A stretch of DNA of 64,000 nucleotides from Aralia elata (GCA_034770075.1 CM068385.1:60514980-60578979), one strand, 5' to 3'. Shown: positions 44,027 through 55,163, numbered from the stretch's first letter. Notes: a model not told the origin generated them from the letters alone. Numbers and translations are program-made.

Positions 44027-45338
44027 TTTTAAATTCTGCATGTGAAATAGACAACATTTTAGCATACATTCAATTTATTAATCATCAAAATAAATTAGGT
44101 CTTTATTTAAATTGGTATCTCCCACTATTTTTATCAAACTATATTACCCTCATTATATAGTTCGGCAAATCTAATTAAGGATCTGCTAGTGAGATTAAGG
44201 ATCCCATTTCAAATGTATATAGCCTTGTGTGTGCACAACAAACTATATATAAATAAATAGGTAGACAACTATTGTCAATTACATCACCATGTAACTCCTT
44301 GTATTTTGCCTCTTAGATTATAATGGTCAAGTGTGCACATCCGAACTAAAATAATCTAAGTTAAGTCCAGCCTAGCACTTCCATATATGTGAAGAGAAAA
44401 AGACCGCCCTTGTGTGTGCACAACAAAGCAGTAATGTTCAATTCCTTAATAAGCATCAAATGTGATAAAACAACATCTTAAATATTTAATACTCGCCTTG
44501 TGTGTGCACAACAAACTCATATTAAATATTTAATACTCTATCGTTTTACCATGCTAGAAGGCGACGTTCGATATTCCAAATATCTTTGAACGCTTAAGAC
44601 TTAATATATTACTTTGAGGGGTTTGTTATTATTAGTCTCATCTTGTTAAGCGCGCATGCACATATATATATAAAATACGCGTCATATTATTTAACATGCG
44701 AAGCATGTTGGATAATATATAATATATATATAGTAAGCATGCACATATAGAATACTATATTCTACCCGGATTGATTATGGACTTTTATTCTAGTTTGGTT
44801 CACTAGAGCCACCAAGTGAACCAAAAGGTCAAACCTAGGGTGCAAGAATTGAATTTAAATATAACTATTACATTTAAACCCGGGCTCCATTACAAACGGG
44901 TCTTCAAGCGTTCCTTGCTCCTTTGTCTCCAATTCTTCAAAATTTAATTCTAACTAGTCCTATTACAAAAACTATTTACATTAAATAGAAACCTTGATCA
45001 GCAGTCAAGGGGAAGTACATAGGAGGGAGATAGAATTTACATTAAGAAAAAATTAGAGAAGACGAGGTACGCAGACCCCATTTATAAAAACCCATACATT
45101 CAAGCATCCTCTAAAATAATTCCAATCACACATTGGTCAATAGTCCATAAACAATCTCTATTTATTATCATACATATCTCTATATGTATCAATAAATAAC
45201 ATTCATCTCATGAATAATAAAATCATTCTATATATATATGAGTATCATTTAATGGGCAATTTTAAGTTGCATGAAATCCAATTTCAAGATTAAAATAAAC
45301 TCTTTATTTTAATTATAAAATTATTAAGAATATTATAT

Positions 45339-45394
<56 letters not shown>

Positions 45395-45472
45395 CTAACA
45401 CACCAGGTTCGGTAACTAGAACCCATAGGTCACGTTATAATATATATTATATATATGTTTTACTAATGTGAT

Positions 45473-45514
<42 letters not shown>

Positions 45515-45733
45515 ATATATAACATACGAATTACATATAATATATATAACATACAGATTACATATAATATATAATATATAATGTAATCCTGTTACACCCA
45601 TTTAATTAAATCAAGTGATTTCGTTTTTCATAAAATAATAATTTTATACAACTAATTATGCCCAATAAATTATTCTAAATACATACCCATATATAAATAG
45701 AATCAAAATAATTAATAATTCGCATAAAGATTG
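44027..45733 (-). other. copia-B leader
   Basis: This is 1.7 kb between gag and PBS. Hairpin motifs with core CCTTGTGTGTGCACAACAAA lie at 44223, 44408 and 44496, with a degenerate copy near 44325-44345. TTTCACATGCAG precedes the gag ATG in element orientation, resembling a 3' splice site. A large (AT)n tract occupies about 45340-45600. No ORF of substance is present. Confidence 0.78.
45340..45600. repeat. (AT)n microsatellite tract
   Basis: Long runs of TATATATA are interrupted by short unique words, including a 50 bp segment with TAACACACCAGGTTCGGTAA. Copia-A has a shorter run (4280-4313) at a different leader position, so this is a local expansion in copia-B. Confidence 0.9.
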
Positions 45734-45747
45734 GCTCTTGATACCAC
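45734..45747 (-). other. copia-B primer-binding site (one-base insertion)
   Basis: The reverse complement is GTGGTATCAAGAGC. Compared with copia-C (GTGGTATCAGAGC) there is one extra A, which would weaken tRNA pairing. It abuts the LTR at 45748. Confidence 0.85.
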
Positions 45748-46279
45748 TGTTAGGTTTGTATGTAACGCGAGCATGCAATCAAATTACATAAAAATAGCGA
45801 AAGCGTGACAAAATCAGATTTTAAAATTTTATACAAACCATCACCATGATCTTTCTTTATGCTCAATTATTAATTAAACGAAAAAGATGGAGAATAAGAA
45901 CTATACCCTTGTAGAACAAAGCTTCCTCAGGTACAAGTTCAACTCCTAGTCCTTCGAGTTCTCCTTGAATTCAACGGTGTGATTCCTTCCTTTGATCAAT
46001 GTTAGTCACCCAAGTGTTTGGCCTCTAGAGGTGATCCACCAAGGAAGAACAAATATTCAAGAAGTTGGGTGTTTGGCAAAACCCTAGTTTCTATCTCTAT
46101 AGAAATTGTAAATACTCTCCACAATCTAATGTAAGAGTGTGTAACCCTAATCTATGATAAGACTTCTCTTATTTATAGATGTAGGAAAACCCTTCCCTAA
46201 ACTATTTAGGATTAGGGTTTTTATTCTAATTAAACTCCTTTAATTAAATCAAACTCCTAATCCAATTAGGAATTCATGT
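45748..46279 (-). mobile_element. copia-B 5' LTR, truncated by satellite
   Basis: This 532 bp fragment begins TGTTAGGTTTGTATG and stops after GGAATTCATGTG, where the intact LTR continues AGAGTACTTC. Four differences from 29107-29640 are visible. The TATA region is present (46169-46177) but the upstream LTR is gone. Satellite starts directly at 46280 with no obvious microhomology. Confidence 0.9.
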
Positions 46280-48228
46280 GCTAAATCAAAACTTGTGTGA
46301 GATGTACACATCGTTTTGAACGCGATAGTGATGAGATTGCACCTTTTGATGCTAGTCAAACTAGAACGAAGTAATAAGACTCCTAATCACCTCTTTCTTT
46401 GACAATTTGAAGGAACTAGTGAACCAATAAGAAGGTCTCCCTAAATCAAGACTTGTGTGAGATGTACACATCGTTTTGAACGCGATAGTGATGAGAATGC
46501 TCCTTCTGATGCTAATCAAACTAGAACGAAGTAATAAGACTTCTAATCACCTCTTTCTTTGACAATTTGAAGGAAACTAACGAAACAATAAGAAGGTCTC
46601 CCTAAATCAAGACTTGTGTGAGATGTACATATCGTTTTGAACGCGATAGTGATGAGATTGCACCTTTTGATGCTAGTCAAACTATAACGAAATAATAAGA
46701 CTCCTAATCACCTCTTTCTTTGACAATTTGAAGGAACTAATGAACCAATAAAAAGGTCTCCCTAAATCAAGACTTGTGTGAGATGTACACATCGTTTTGA
46801 ACACGATAGTGATGAGATTGCTCCTTCTGATGCTAATCAAACTAGAACGAAGTAATATGACTCCTAATCACCTCTTTCTTTGACAATTTGAAGGAAACTA
46901 ACGAAACAATAAGAAGGCTTCCCTAAATCAAGACTTGTGTGAGATGTACACATCGTTTTGAACGCGATAGTGATGAGATTGCTCCTTCTAATGCTAATCA
47001 AACTAGAACGAATTAATAAGACTCCTAATCACATCTTTCTTTGACAATTTGAAGGAACTAGTGAACCAATAAGAAGGTCTCCCTAAATCAAGACTTGTGT
47101 GAGATGTACACATCGTTTTGAACGCGATAGTGATGAGATTGCTCCTTCTGATGCTAATCAAACCAGAACGAAGTAATAAGACTCCTAATCACCTCTTTCT
47201 TTGACAATTTGAAGGAAACTAACGAAACAATAAAAAGGTCTTCCTAAATCAAGACTTGTGTGAGATGTACATATCGTTTTGAACGCGATAGTGATGAGAT
47301 TGCACCTTTTGATGCTAGTCAAACTAGAACGAAATAATAAGACTCCTAATCAGCTCTTTCTTTGACAATTTGAAGGAACTAATGAACCAATAAGAAGGTC
47401 TCCCTAAATCAAGACTTGTGTGAGATGTACACATCGTTTTGAACGCGATAGTGATGAGATTGCACCTTTTGATGCTAGTCAAACTAGAACGAAGTAATAA
47501 GACTCCTAATCACCTCTTTCTTTGACAATTTGAAGGAACTAGTGAACCAATAAGAAGGTCTCCCTAAATCAAGAGTTGTGTGAGATGTACACATCGTTTT
47601 GAACGCGATAGTGATGAGATTGCTCCTTCTGAAGCTAATCAAACTAGAACGAAGTAATAAGACTCCTAATCACCTCTTTCTTTGACAATTTGAAGGAAGC
47701 TAACAAAACAATAAGAAGGTCTCCCTAAATCAAGACTTGTGTGAGATGTACATATCGTTTTGAACGCGTTAGTGATGAGATTGCACCTTTTGATGCTAGT
47801 CAAACTAGAACGAAATAATAAGACTCCTAATCACCTCTTTCTTTGACAATTTGAAGGAACTAATGAACCAATAAGAAGGTCTCCCTAAATCAAGACTTGT
47901 GTGAGATGTACACATCGTTTTGAACGCGATAGTGATGAGATTGCTCCTTCTGATGCTAATCAAACTAGAACGAAGTAATATGACTCCTAATCACCTCTTT
48001 CTTTGACAATTTGAAGGAAACTAACGAAACAATAAGGTCTTCCTAAATCAAGACTTGTGTGAGATGTACATATCGTTTTGAACGCGATAGTGATGAGATT
48101 GCACCTTTTGATGCTAGTCAAACTAGAACGAAGTAATATGACTCCTAATCACCTCTTTCTTTGACAATTTGAAGGAAACTAACGAAACAATAAGAAGGTC
48201 TCCCTAAATCAAGACTTGTGTGAGATGT
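46280..48228 (+). repeat. ~160 bp satellite array, left block
   Basis: About 12 head-to-tail monomers of 160-161 bp (GATGTAC landmarks at 46301, 46461, 46622, 46782, 46943, 47103 ...). Two monomer types tend to alternate: one with GGAACTA(G/A)TGAACC at the end, the other with GGAAACTAACGAAAC; the central word is GCACCTTTTGATGCTAG or GCTCCTTCTGATGCTAA. The first six monomers carry the same variant series as 61590-62540. The block ends in GATGT, the target duplication of element E. No ORF or RNA gene is evident. Confidence 0.95.
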
Positions 48229-49223
48229 TGATAGACTCCACGGCACGCTTGCGTGAGGTGGTCGTCGCCCGGATCGTTTCTAACAAGTTGATAGGATGGG
48301 TAGCTTGCAACACCTTAACCCCTCGCCTATATGTAGACGGTAATCTTGGTACAATTGCTTGCAAATGAAGTTTGCGTAGGATGGACACCAACGACACCTT
48401 GACCCCTCGCTTATGTGGAAGCGGTAATCTTGGTACAATCGACGATTGATGCGGTAGAAGACGCCACACACAACTATGATTGGTTGTATGATAAGTCGAA
48501 TATGAATCTCAAAGAAAACTAAGGAATACTTAGGAATTCTCAAGAACCACAAGAAGAGAACAATCTCACAATAATGATGATAATCTGAATATTAATGAAT
48601 GAATTTCAAGTTTACAATAGCACCTATTTATACTAATTTTAGAAACAAACTAGAAGCTTCTAGAAGCACACATCCTTGGAAATACAAGCACACAAATATG
48701 GAAATGTTGCAATCAGAACACATGTAATTGATCCTAAATACTGATATCATGTTTTGGATGAAAGAAGGTTCGAAAATCAAGAAAGTCAAAAAATAACACT
48801 TGCATCCAGGAGGTTCTCGCCGGGGCGAGAGATTTGAACTAAAGATTCCTCGCCGGGGCGAGCCTCTCGCCGGGGCGAGGGAATTGGCTTGGAAGACCTC
48901 GCCGGGGCGAGCCTCTCGCCGGGGCGAGAAAAATGGCCTGGAGATTCTCGCCGGGGCGAGGTCACCCTGCGCCGAGCAAACTGCTTTCTTTCGTTGTTTT
49001 GTCTGCCACGACCATTCGCAACATGTTTACGGGCTTCATATGCTTGGACTCCATCTCCATAACCTCTATGCTTGATCCAACCTCGTTCCATAGTTCATGG
49101 ATCATTCCGTTAAGTCCGTCTTTGAAGGTTTTAGCTCGAGCTCTAGTAATGGGTCCAAGTGGCAATTGCAATGGGTCTTCTCGGGTTGTGTCACGGGTTT
49201 CTGGATCATGGATGTCCTCATCA
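48229..49223 (-). mobile_element. Element E 3' LTR
   Basis: This 995 bp LTR in element orientation runs from TGATGAGGACATCC (49223) to GGAGTCTATCA (48229). It contains six CTCGCCGGGGCGAG units at 48815-48960, two pairs in close tandem. The first ~260 bp in element orientation also encode the polyprotein C-terminus. The end shared with D and G covers the R/U5 side. Confidence 0.92.
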
Positions 49224-49980
49224 TACCTCTCCTCTTGAAAAGGATTTGTCCTCAAATCTTCACCTACATCAAACGGGCTTAGATCAGAAACATTGAAAGT
49301 TGCACTAACAGTATACTCACCGGGTAAATCCAATTTGTAAGCATTGTTGTTAATGCGTTCAAGCACTTGAAATGGTCCATCTCCTCTCGGGAGTAGTTTC
49401 GAACGCCTTTGAGCAGGAAATCTTTCCTTACGCATGTGTAGCCATACCCAATCCCCGGGTTCGAAGATTACTTGACGCCGACCCTTATTGGCCTGTCGAG
49501 CATATTGATCCGTCTTCTTCTCAATGTTAATCCTTGTCTTCTCATGTATCTGCTTAACAAAATCAGCCTTGTTTTTGCCATCCATGTTAGTATACTCAGA
49601 AATAGGTAAAGGTGCTAAATCCAATGGTGTTAAAGGATTAAAACCGTACACAATTTCAAAAGGTGAGAATTTAGTAGCTGAATGAACAGACCTATTATAA
49701 GCAAACTCAACATGGGGTAAACATTCTTCCCAAAGCTTAATATTCTTATTAATGATAGCCCTTAATAATGCAGATAGAGTCCCTATTTACTACTTCCGTT
49801 TGACCGTCAGTTTGTGGATGACAAGTAGTAGAAAACAACAGTTTAGTTCCTAATTTACACCACAAGGTCTTCCAAAAATAGCTCAAGAATTTAGCATCTC
49901 TATCTGAAACAATGGTTCGGGGCATGCCATGCAATCGCACAATATCTCTAAAGAATAAGTCAGCAATATGGGATGCAGCA
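48962..49980 (-). pseudogene. Element E integrase core and LTR-overlapping C-terminus
   Basis: After an extra A near 49985 the frame reads to RLHGMPRTIVSDRDAKFLSY (second catalytic Asp) and HPQTDGQTEVVNR (Glu). An extra G (AGGGAC) near 49785 shifts it again; MYGFNPLTPLDLAPLP follows. The integrase C-terminus contains VIFEPGDWVWLHMRKERF and LLPRGDGPFQVLERINN. The reading frame passes the PPT (EDLRTNPFQEERYDEDI) and continues ~85 codons into the LTR, including GPITRARAKTFKDGLNGM, and stops at 48962. The tail is the expected place of the CRM targeting region; its sequence is not a chromodomain. Confidence 0.88.
49224..49236 (-). other. Element E polypurine tract
   Basis: The reverse complement AAGAGGAGAGGTA lies directly upstream of the 3' LTR and within the coding frame. 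D has AGAGGAGGGGGG at the same place. Confidence 0.8.
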
Positions 49981-50805
49981 TCAGTTTTTATGACATGGAA
50001 TGAAATGTGCCATTTTTGAAAATCTATCTACGACCACAAATATAGAATCATGACCATACTTAGATCTAGGTAAACCCAATACAAAATCCATAGACAAATC
50101 AATCCAAGGTTCACTCGAAATTGGTAATGGTGTGTATAACCCATGGGGTTGAACACGAGATTTAGCTTGACGACAGGTAATGCACCTATCACAAATTCGT
50201 TCCACATCTCGTTTCATATGGGGCCAATAGAAATGCTCTTTTAATACAGATAAAGTCTTATCAACACCAAAATGTCCCATCAAACCACCTCCATGTGATT
50301 CACGAACCAATAGTTCCCGTAAAGAACTTGCAGGTATACACAATCGATTCTCACGAAACAAGAACCCATCCATCTTGAAGTACTTACCTACAACATTCTT
50401 TTCACCAATTTTAAACTCTTCACAAAAATCATGGTCATTAACATACAATTCTTTGATTTGTTCAAAACCAAGTAATTTTGTGTCGAGAGTATTTAACAAG
50501 ACATACCTTCTTGAGAGAGCGTCGACAACGACATTCTCCTTACCTTGCTTATACCGAATGACATACGGGAATGTCTCGATGAACTCCATCCATCGTGCAT
50601 GTCTCTTGTTCAACTTGTGTTGGCCTTTCAAATATTTCAATGATTCATGATCCGTGTGAATCACAAATTCCTTAGGCCACAGGTAATGTTGCCAAGTTTC
50701 CAATGATCGAACCAAAGCATATAATTCCTTGTCATAAGTGGGATAGTTCAAAGCTGCTCCACTCAATTTTTCACTGAAATATGCAACTGGTTTTCCTTCT
50801 TGCAT
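49981..50805 (-). pseudogene. Element E RNase H and integrase N-terminus
   Basis: This 275-codon stretch starts MQEGKPVAYFSEKLSG and contains RNase H (YDKELYALVRSLETWQHYL, HTDHESLKYL, DALSRRYVLL). The integrase zinc domain follows (HGGGLMGHFGVDKTLSVL ... CDRCITCRQAK), then the first catalytic Asp (SMDFVLGLPRS). It ends at KHFIPCHKN-type text because of an extra A in an A run. It is joined to the RT by another A-run insertion near 50800 (GTGTTAAATGC). Both lesions are single-base homopolymer extensions. Confidence 0.9.
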
Positions 50806-51556
50806 TTAACACAGCTCCAATGCCTAAACCTGAAGCATCACATTCAATTTCAAAGGTTTTAGTGAAATTAGGCAATACAAGTAAAGGAGCGTTAGTTAAT
50901 TTTTCTTTAATCAATTTAAACGTTTTTTCCTGTGCATCACCCCACTGGAATCCTACACTCTTTTTGATTACTTCGGTGAGTGGTGCTGTGACTTCGCTGA
51001 AATTCCTTACAAACCGCCTATAGAAACTCGCGAGTCCATGAAAGCTACGAACTTGACTGACATTCGTAGGAGTTGGCCATTCTTGGATTGCACGTATCTT
51101 TTCTTCGTCAACCTGTACTCCCTGTGCACTAACAATAAAACCAAGAAACACAACTCGATCCGTACAAAATGTGCATTTGTCCATATTAGCATACAATTTT
51201 TCTTTTCGAAGCACATCTAGGACAGATTTTATATGCAATGCATGCTCAACTAAATCTTTGCTATAGATTAAGATATCATCAAAGTAGACAACTACAAACT
51301 TTCCAATGAAGGAACGCAAAACATGGTTCATTAGTCTCATGAACGTGCTAGGAGCATTAGTTAAACCAAAAGGTAAGACTAACCACTCATATAACCCATA
51401 TTTTGTTTTAAAAGCAGTTTTCCACTCATCTCCCTCATGCATTCTAATTTGATGATAACCACTCTTTAAATCTATTTTAGAAAACACACAAGATCCATGC
51501 AATTCATCTAACATGTCATCTAACCTAGGAATGGGATGCCGATATTTTACCGTGAT
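50771..51556 (-). pseudogene. Element E reverse transcriptase palm
   Basis: This continues after a TAA at 51559-51557: ITVKYRHPIPRLDDMLDELH, KIDLKSGYHQIRM, LPFGLTNAPSTFM and an intact catalytic YFDD (KFVVVYFDDILIYS). GFQWGDAQEKTF and the RNase H start CDASGLGIGAVL follow. The stop changes one codon after CRAVN; all catalytic residues are otherwise present. Confidence 0.9.
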
Positions 51557-53710
51557 TTAATTTACCGCTCGACAATCAATGCACATACGCCACTTCCCAT
51601 CTTTCTTAGGTACTAAAATAACAGGAACCGCACATGGACTCATGCTTTCCCTCACAAAACCTTTGTCCATTAACTCGTCAACTTGCCTTTGCAATTCCTT
51701 TGTCTCCTCGGGATTGCTTCGGTATGCCGGGCGATTTGGAATGGTCGCGCCTGGGACAAAGTCAATTTGATGCTCAATTCCCCGAATTGGTGGTAATCCT
51801 TGTGGAAGTTCCTCGGGAAATACATCCTGATAATCCTGTAAAAGAGCAGAAACAACACTAGGCAAAGAAGGATTATTAGCGTTAGTATTTAAAAGTGCCT
51901 CCTTATACCGAAGTATAATCATTGGCTTTTTAGAATCCAAAGCTCGCCTTACATCACTCCTTTTTGCAAAAATGTTTGTTTTTCTCTCTTCTTTCTTTTT
52001 TTCTCTCTCTTTTGTTTTCTTTTCATGATCTCTCTGTAAGTGTATTTGATCCTCATGCACTTGTTTTGGTGACATAGGACACAAGGTAACTTTTCTTTGA
52101 TTGTGAACAAAAGAGTACTCATTAGTAAAACCATCGTGTTTTAACCCACTCGCCGATCGAACTGCCAAGGTCTCCCAAGTAGTAAATGACCTGCCTGCAT
52201 AGGAAACTACATCACAAAGGATCTCATCAACATACTTTCCAATTGTAAACGGCACTGATACTTGCTTGGTAACTTTAATGTCGCCGCTGTCATTGAGCCA
52301 CTGCAATCGGTATGGGTGAGGATGTTTGGATGTTGTAAGTCCCAATTTCTCTACCATTGTGATGCTTGCCACATTTGTACAGCTCCCACCATCAATTACA
52401 ACACAACAAATCTTACCATTTACCATGCATCTAGTATGAAATAGATTCTCTCTTTGCTCGCTGCTTTCTTCTTTTGCCTGTGTACTAAGCATTCTCCGTG
52501 TAACCAACACTTCGCCATGCATGGCAACCTCTCTATCTTCCTCCAATGGTGGCATAGAGTCATTGTCACTATCTTCTCCCTCGGTCTCCAAATCCCCATT
52601 ATCAAGCAATAACATAGTTCTTTGATTTGGGCATTGATTTGCAATATGTCCCCTGCCTTGACATTTAAAGCATACAATATCTCGATTACGACTAGTAGAA
52701 GGTGTATTAGTTTTACCTTGCACTACTTGAGTAGCCGCTCCTTGCTTGATTTCTGGCTTTAGTTTGAAAATAGTTGGCTTTTCCTCACGCTTCACATTAT
52801 TGGCTTTCCATGATGTACCTGCGGTTGGATTTGTTCGCGGGCCACCTCTCCTCTTAAGTTGCTTCTCTATTTTGATAGCCATGTGTACCATATCTTCCAA
52901 TACCACATAATGTTGACGCTCCACCAAATCTGCAATATCCCAATTTAAACCTGCTGAAAATCGGGCCATGGTTGCCTCATTATCCTCGTCGATGTCAGCC
53001 CTAGACATTAGCATCTCCATCTCCTTGAAGTAGTCCTCCACACTCTTGCTTCCCTGTCTCAAATTTTGTAAGTTTCGAAACAGATCTCGATAATAGTGGC
53101 TTGGGACAAACCTCTTTTTCATTACAGCTTTCATTTCTGCCCAAGTCTCTATTGGACGTTCTCTGCACCTCCTTCGGCTGGTCATTAATTGATCCCACCA
53201 AGTAACTGCATAGTCTGAAAATTCGGTAGCTGCAATTCTAACTTTCTTGAGATCCGAGTAGTTGTGACAATCAAAGATCCACTCCATTTTCTTTTCCCAT
53301 TCTAAATATGCCTCGGGGTCACTCCTGCCTTGGAATGTGGGAATTTTCATTTTGATGCTATCGAGGTTGTTGTCCTCTCGATCTCGGCCGCCTCTATCCC
53401 TTGCAACATGTCTCCTAGGGATATAGTTAGTTTCTCGATCCTCTTCCTCGCTAAACCTTTCATCATAGTAATTTGTCTCCTCTAACCTTACTTCCTTTTG
53501 TTGGGCCTTTCCTTTTGGGCGCCCACCCGGAGGGATTTGAGTTCGTTCCCCTCGAGTGTCACTCAATTGATCGATGCGATCATGCACTTGTTCCATAGCC
53601 ATCCCCAATTGTCTAGAAAATTCTTTCATCATAGCCTCCATCATGAGTTTTGGGTCAAAATTCGATGTAGAAGGGTCATTTTCACTTGTCTTATCTCTTG
53701 TGTTAGACAT
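51557..53710 (-). pseudogene. Element E gag, protease and RT N-terminus
   Basis: The likely start is ATG 53710 (MSNTRDKTSEND), just after CTAATCGTTGTTTTGCAG, a splice-acceptor-like word; the frame is open upstream to 53818. Capsid: FQGRSDPEAYLEWEKKMEW, MKAVMKKRFVPSHYYRD and LRQGSKSVEDYFKEMEMLMS. The zinc knuckle is CFKCQGRGHIANQC. Protease-like VVIDGGSCTNVAS has DGG rather than DSG/DTG. A charged linker (KKTKEREKKKEERK) and the RT start (VRESMSPCAVPVILVPKKDG) follow. The 3' end is a premature TAA after CRAVN. Confidence 0.9.
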
Positions 53711-54151
53711 ATTTCCTGCAAAACAACGATTAGTAGAAAACAAGTTCCTCACCACTCCCTTACGTGTTTCACTCAAACAATATATCACACAAATAGGAAA
53801 CGCTCGTGTATCACACAATTAGGCTTTTTACCCTCAATTAGACTTACTACTCTTGCCTTTTTCCGCTCGTAGTTCTCTCTAATAGGTTCTTTTGAATTCT
53901 CACAAATATTACCTCAATTCTCTAATTACAATCCAATAATAACTTATCAAGAACACAATATAGAAAGTACGACTCTCCACAAGACTTCTAATCGTCAAAT
54001 ATGATTCTTGCAATTAACAATCCCAATGATAGCAATCAACACTAACAATTTTCTGCAATATATATATATTTTTTTTTATGCAGTTTTTTTTTTTTTTTTT
54101 TTTACTATAATTCAACAATAAAAGTAAAGATAAGTAACTTGATAGGAAACT
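53711..54151 (-). other. Element E leader
   Basis: This is 441 bp between PBS and gag ATG, collinear with the D and G leaders and including T/A homopolymer runs at 54067-54105. No convincing ORF is present. The gag-proximal end has the CTAAT...TTTTGCAG word noted for D and G. Confidence 0.65.
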
Positions 54152-54167
54152 TAGCTTTGATACCAAA
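54152..54167 (-). other. Element E primer-binding site
   Basis: The reverse complement TTTGGTATCAAAGCTA abuts the 5' LTR. It matches the initiator tRNA-Met complement with one A-for-G change, the same as G. Confidence 0.85.
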
Positions 54168-55163
54168 TGATAGACTCCACGGCACGCTTGCGTGAGGTGG
54201 TCGTCGCCCGGATCGTTTCTAACAAGTTGATAGGATGGGTAGCTTGCAACACCTTAACCCCTCGCCTATATGTAGACGGTAATCTTGGTACAATTGCTTG
54301 CAAATGAAGTTTGCGTAGGATGGACACCAACGACACCTTGACCCCTCGCTTATGTGGAAACGGTAATCTTGGTACAATCGACGATTGATGCGGTAGAAGA
54401 CGCCACACACAACTATGATTGGTTGTATGATAAGTCGAATATGAATCTCAAAGAAAACTAAGGAATACTTAGGAATTCTCAAGAACCACAAGAAGAGAAC
54501 AATCTCACAATAATGATGATAATCTGAATATTAATGAATGAATTTCAAGTTTACAATAGCACCTATTTATACTAATTTTAGAAACAAACTAGAAGCTTCT
54601 AGAAGCACACATCCTTGGAAATACAAGCACACAAATATGGAAATGTTGCAATCAGAACACATGTAATTGATCCTAAATACTGATATCATGTTTTGGATGA
54701 AAGAAGGTTCGAAAATCAAGAAAGTCAAAAAATAACAACTTGCATCCAGGAGGTTCTCGCCGGGGCGAGAGATTTGAACTAAAGATTCCTCGCCGAGGCG
54801 AGCCTCTCGCCGGGGCGAGGGAATTGGCTTGGAAGACCTCGCCGGGGCGAGCCTCTCGCCGGGGCGAGAAAAATGGCCTGGAGATTCTCGCCGGGGCGAG
54901 GTCACCCTGCTCCGAGCAAACTGCTTTCTTTCGTTGTTTTGTCTGCCACGGCCATTCGCAACATGTTTACGGGCTTCATATGCTTGGACTCCATCTCCAT
55001 AACCTCTATGCTTGATCCAACCTCGTTCCATAGTTCATGGATCATTCCGTTAAGTCCGTCTTTGAAGGTTTTAGCTCGAGCTCTAGTAATGGGTCCAAGT
55101 GGCAATTGCAATGGGTCTTCTCGGGTTGTGTCACGGGTTTCTGGATCATGGATGTCCTCATCA
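54168..55163 (-). mobile_element. Element E 5' LTR
   Basis: This 996 bp LTR is a near-identical partner of 48229-49223. The TATA box is at 54564-54571 (reverse strand TATAAATA). Six CTCGCC..GGCGAG units lie at 54755-54900, one mutated (CTCGCCGAGGCGAG). The C-terminal coding segment is duplicated here as a 5' LTR copy (frame 54902-55222, running out into satellite) but would not be translated as protein. Confidence 0.92.

Larger units (their letters stand above)
29107..46279 (-). mobile_element. copia-B element, nested and right-truncated
   Basis: This minus-strand Ty1/copia element contains two later insertions, D and G. Without them it is about 8 kb. Components: 3' LTR 29107-30517 plus 35535-35944, PPT 35945-35955, RT/RNase H to gag 35965-44026, leader 44027-45733, PBS 45734-45747, and 5' LTR 45748-46279 (truncated). 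Over the 532 shared bp the two LTRs differ at four positions by eye, so the insertion is recent. Yet its coding region has several stops and frameshifts. Confidence 0.9.
48229..55163 (-). mobile_element. Element E: CRM-like Ty3/gypsy element inside satellite
   Basis: This 6935 bp element has LTRs 48229-49223 and 54168-55163, which differ at five positions by eye, and the perfect duplication GATGT (48224-48228, 55164-55168) in a satellite monomer. Domain order is gag-PR-RT-RH-INT and the reading frame runs on into the 3' LTR. The RNase H text (AYFSEKLSGAALNYPTYDKE, HTDHESLKYLKGQ), lack of a chromodomain and the LTR-overlapping C-terminus fit the CRM clade of chromoviruses, which target centromeres. 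One in-frame stop and three one-base insertions interrupt pol. Confidence 0.88.
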
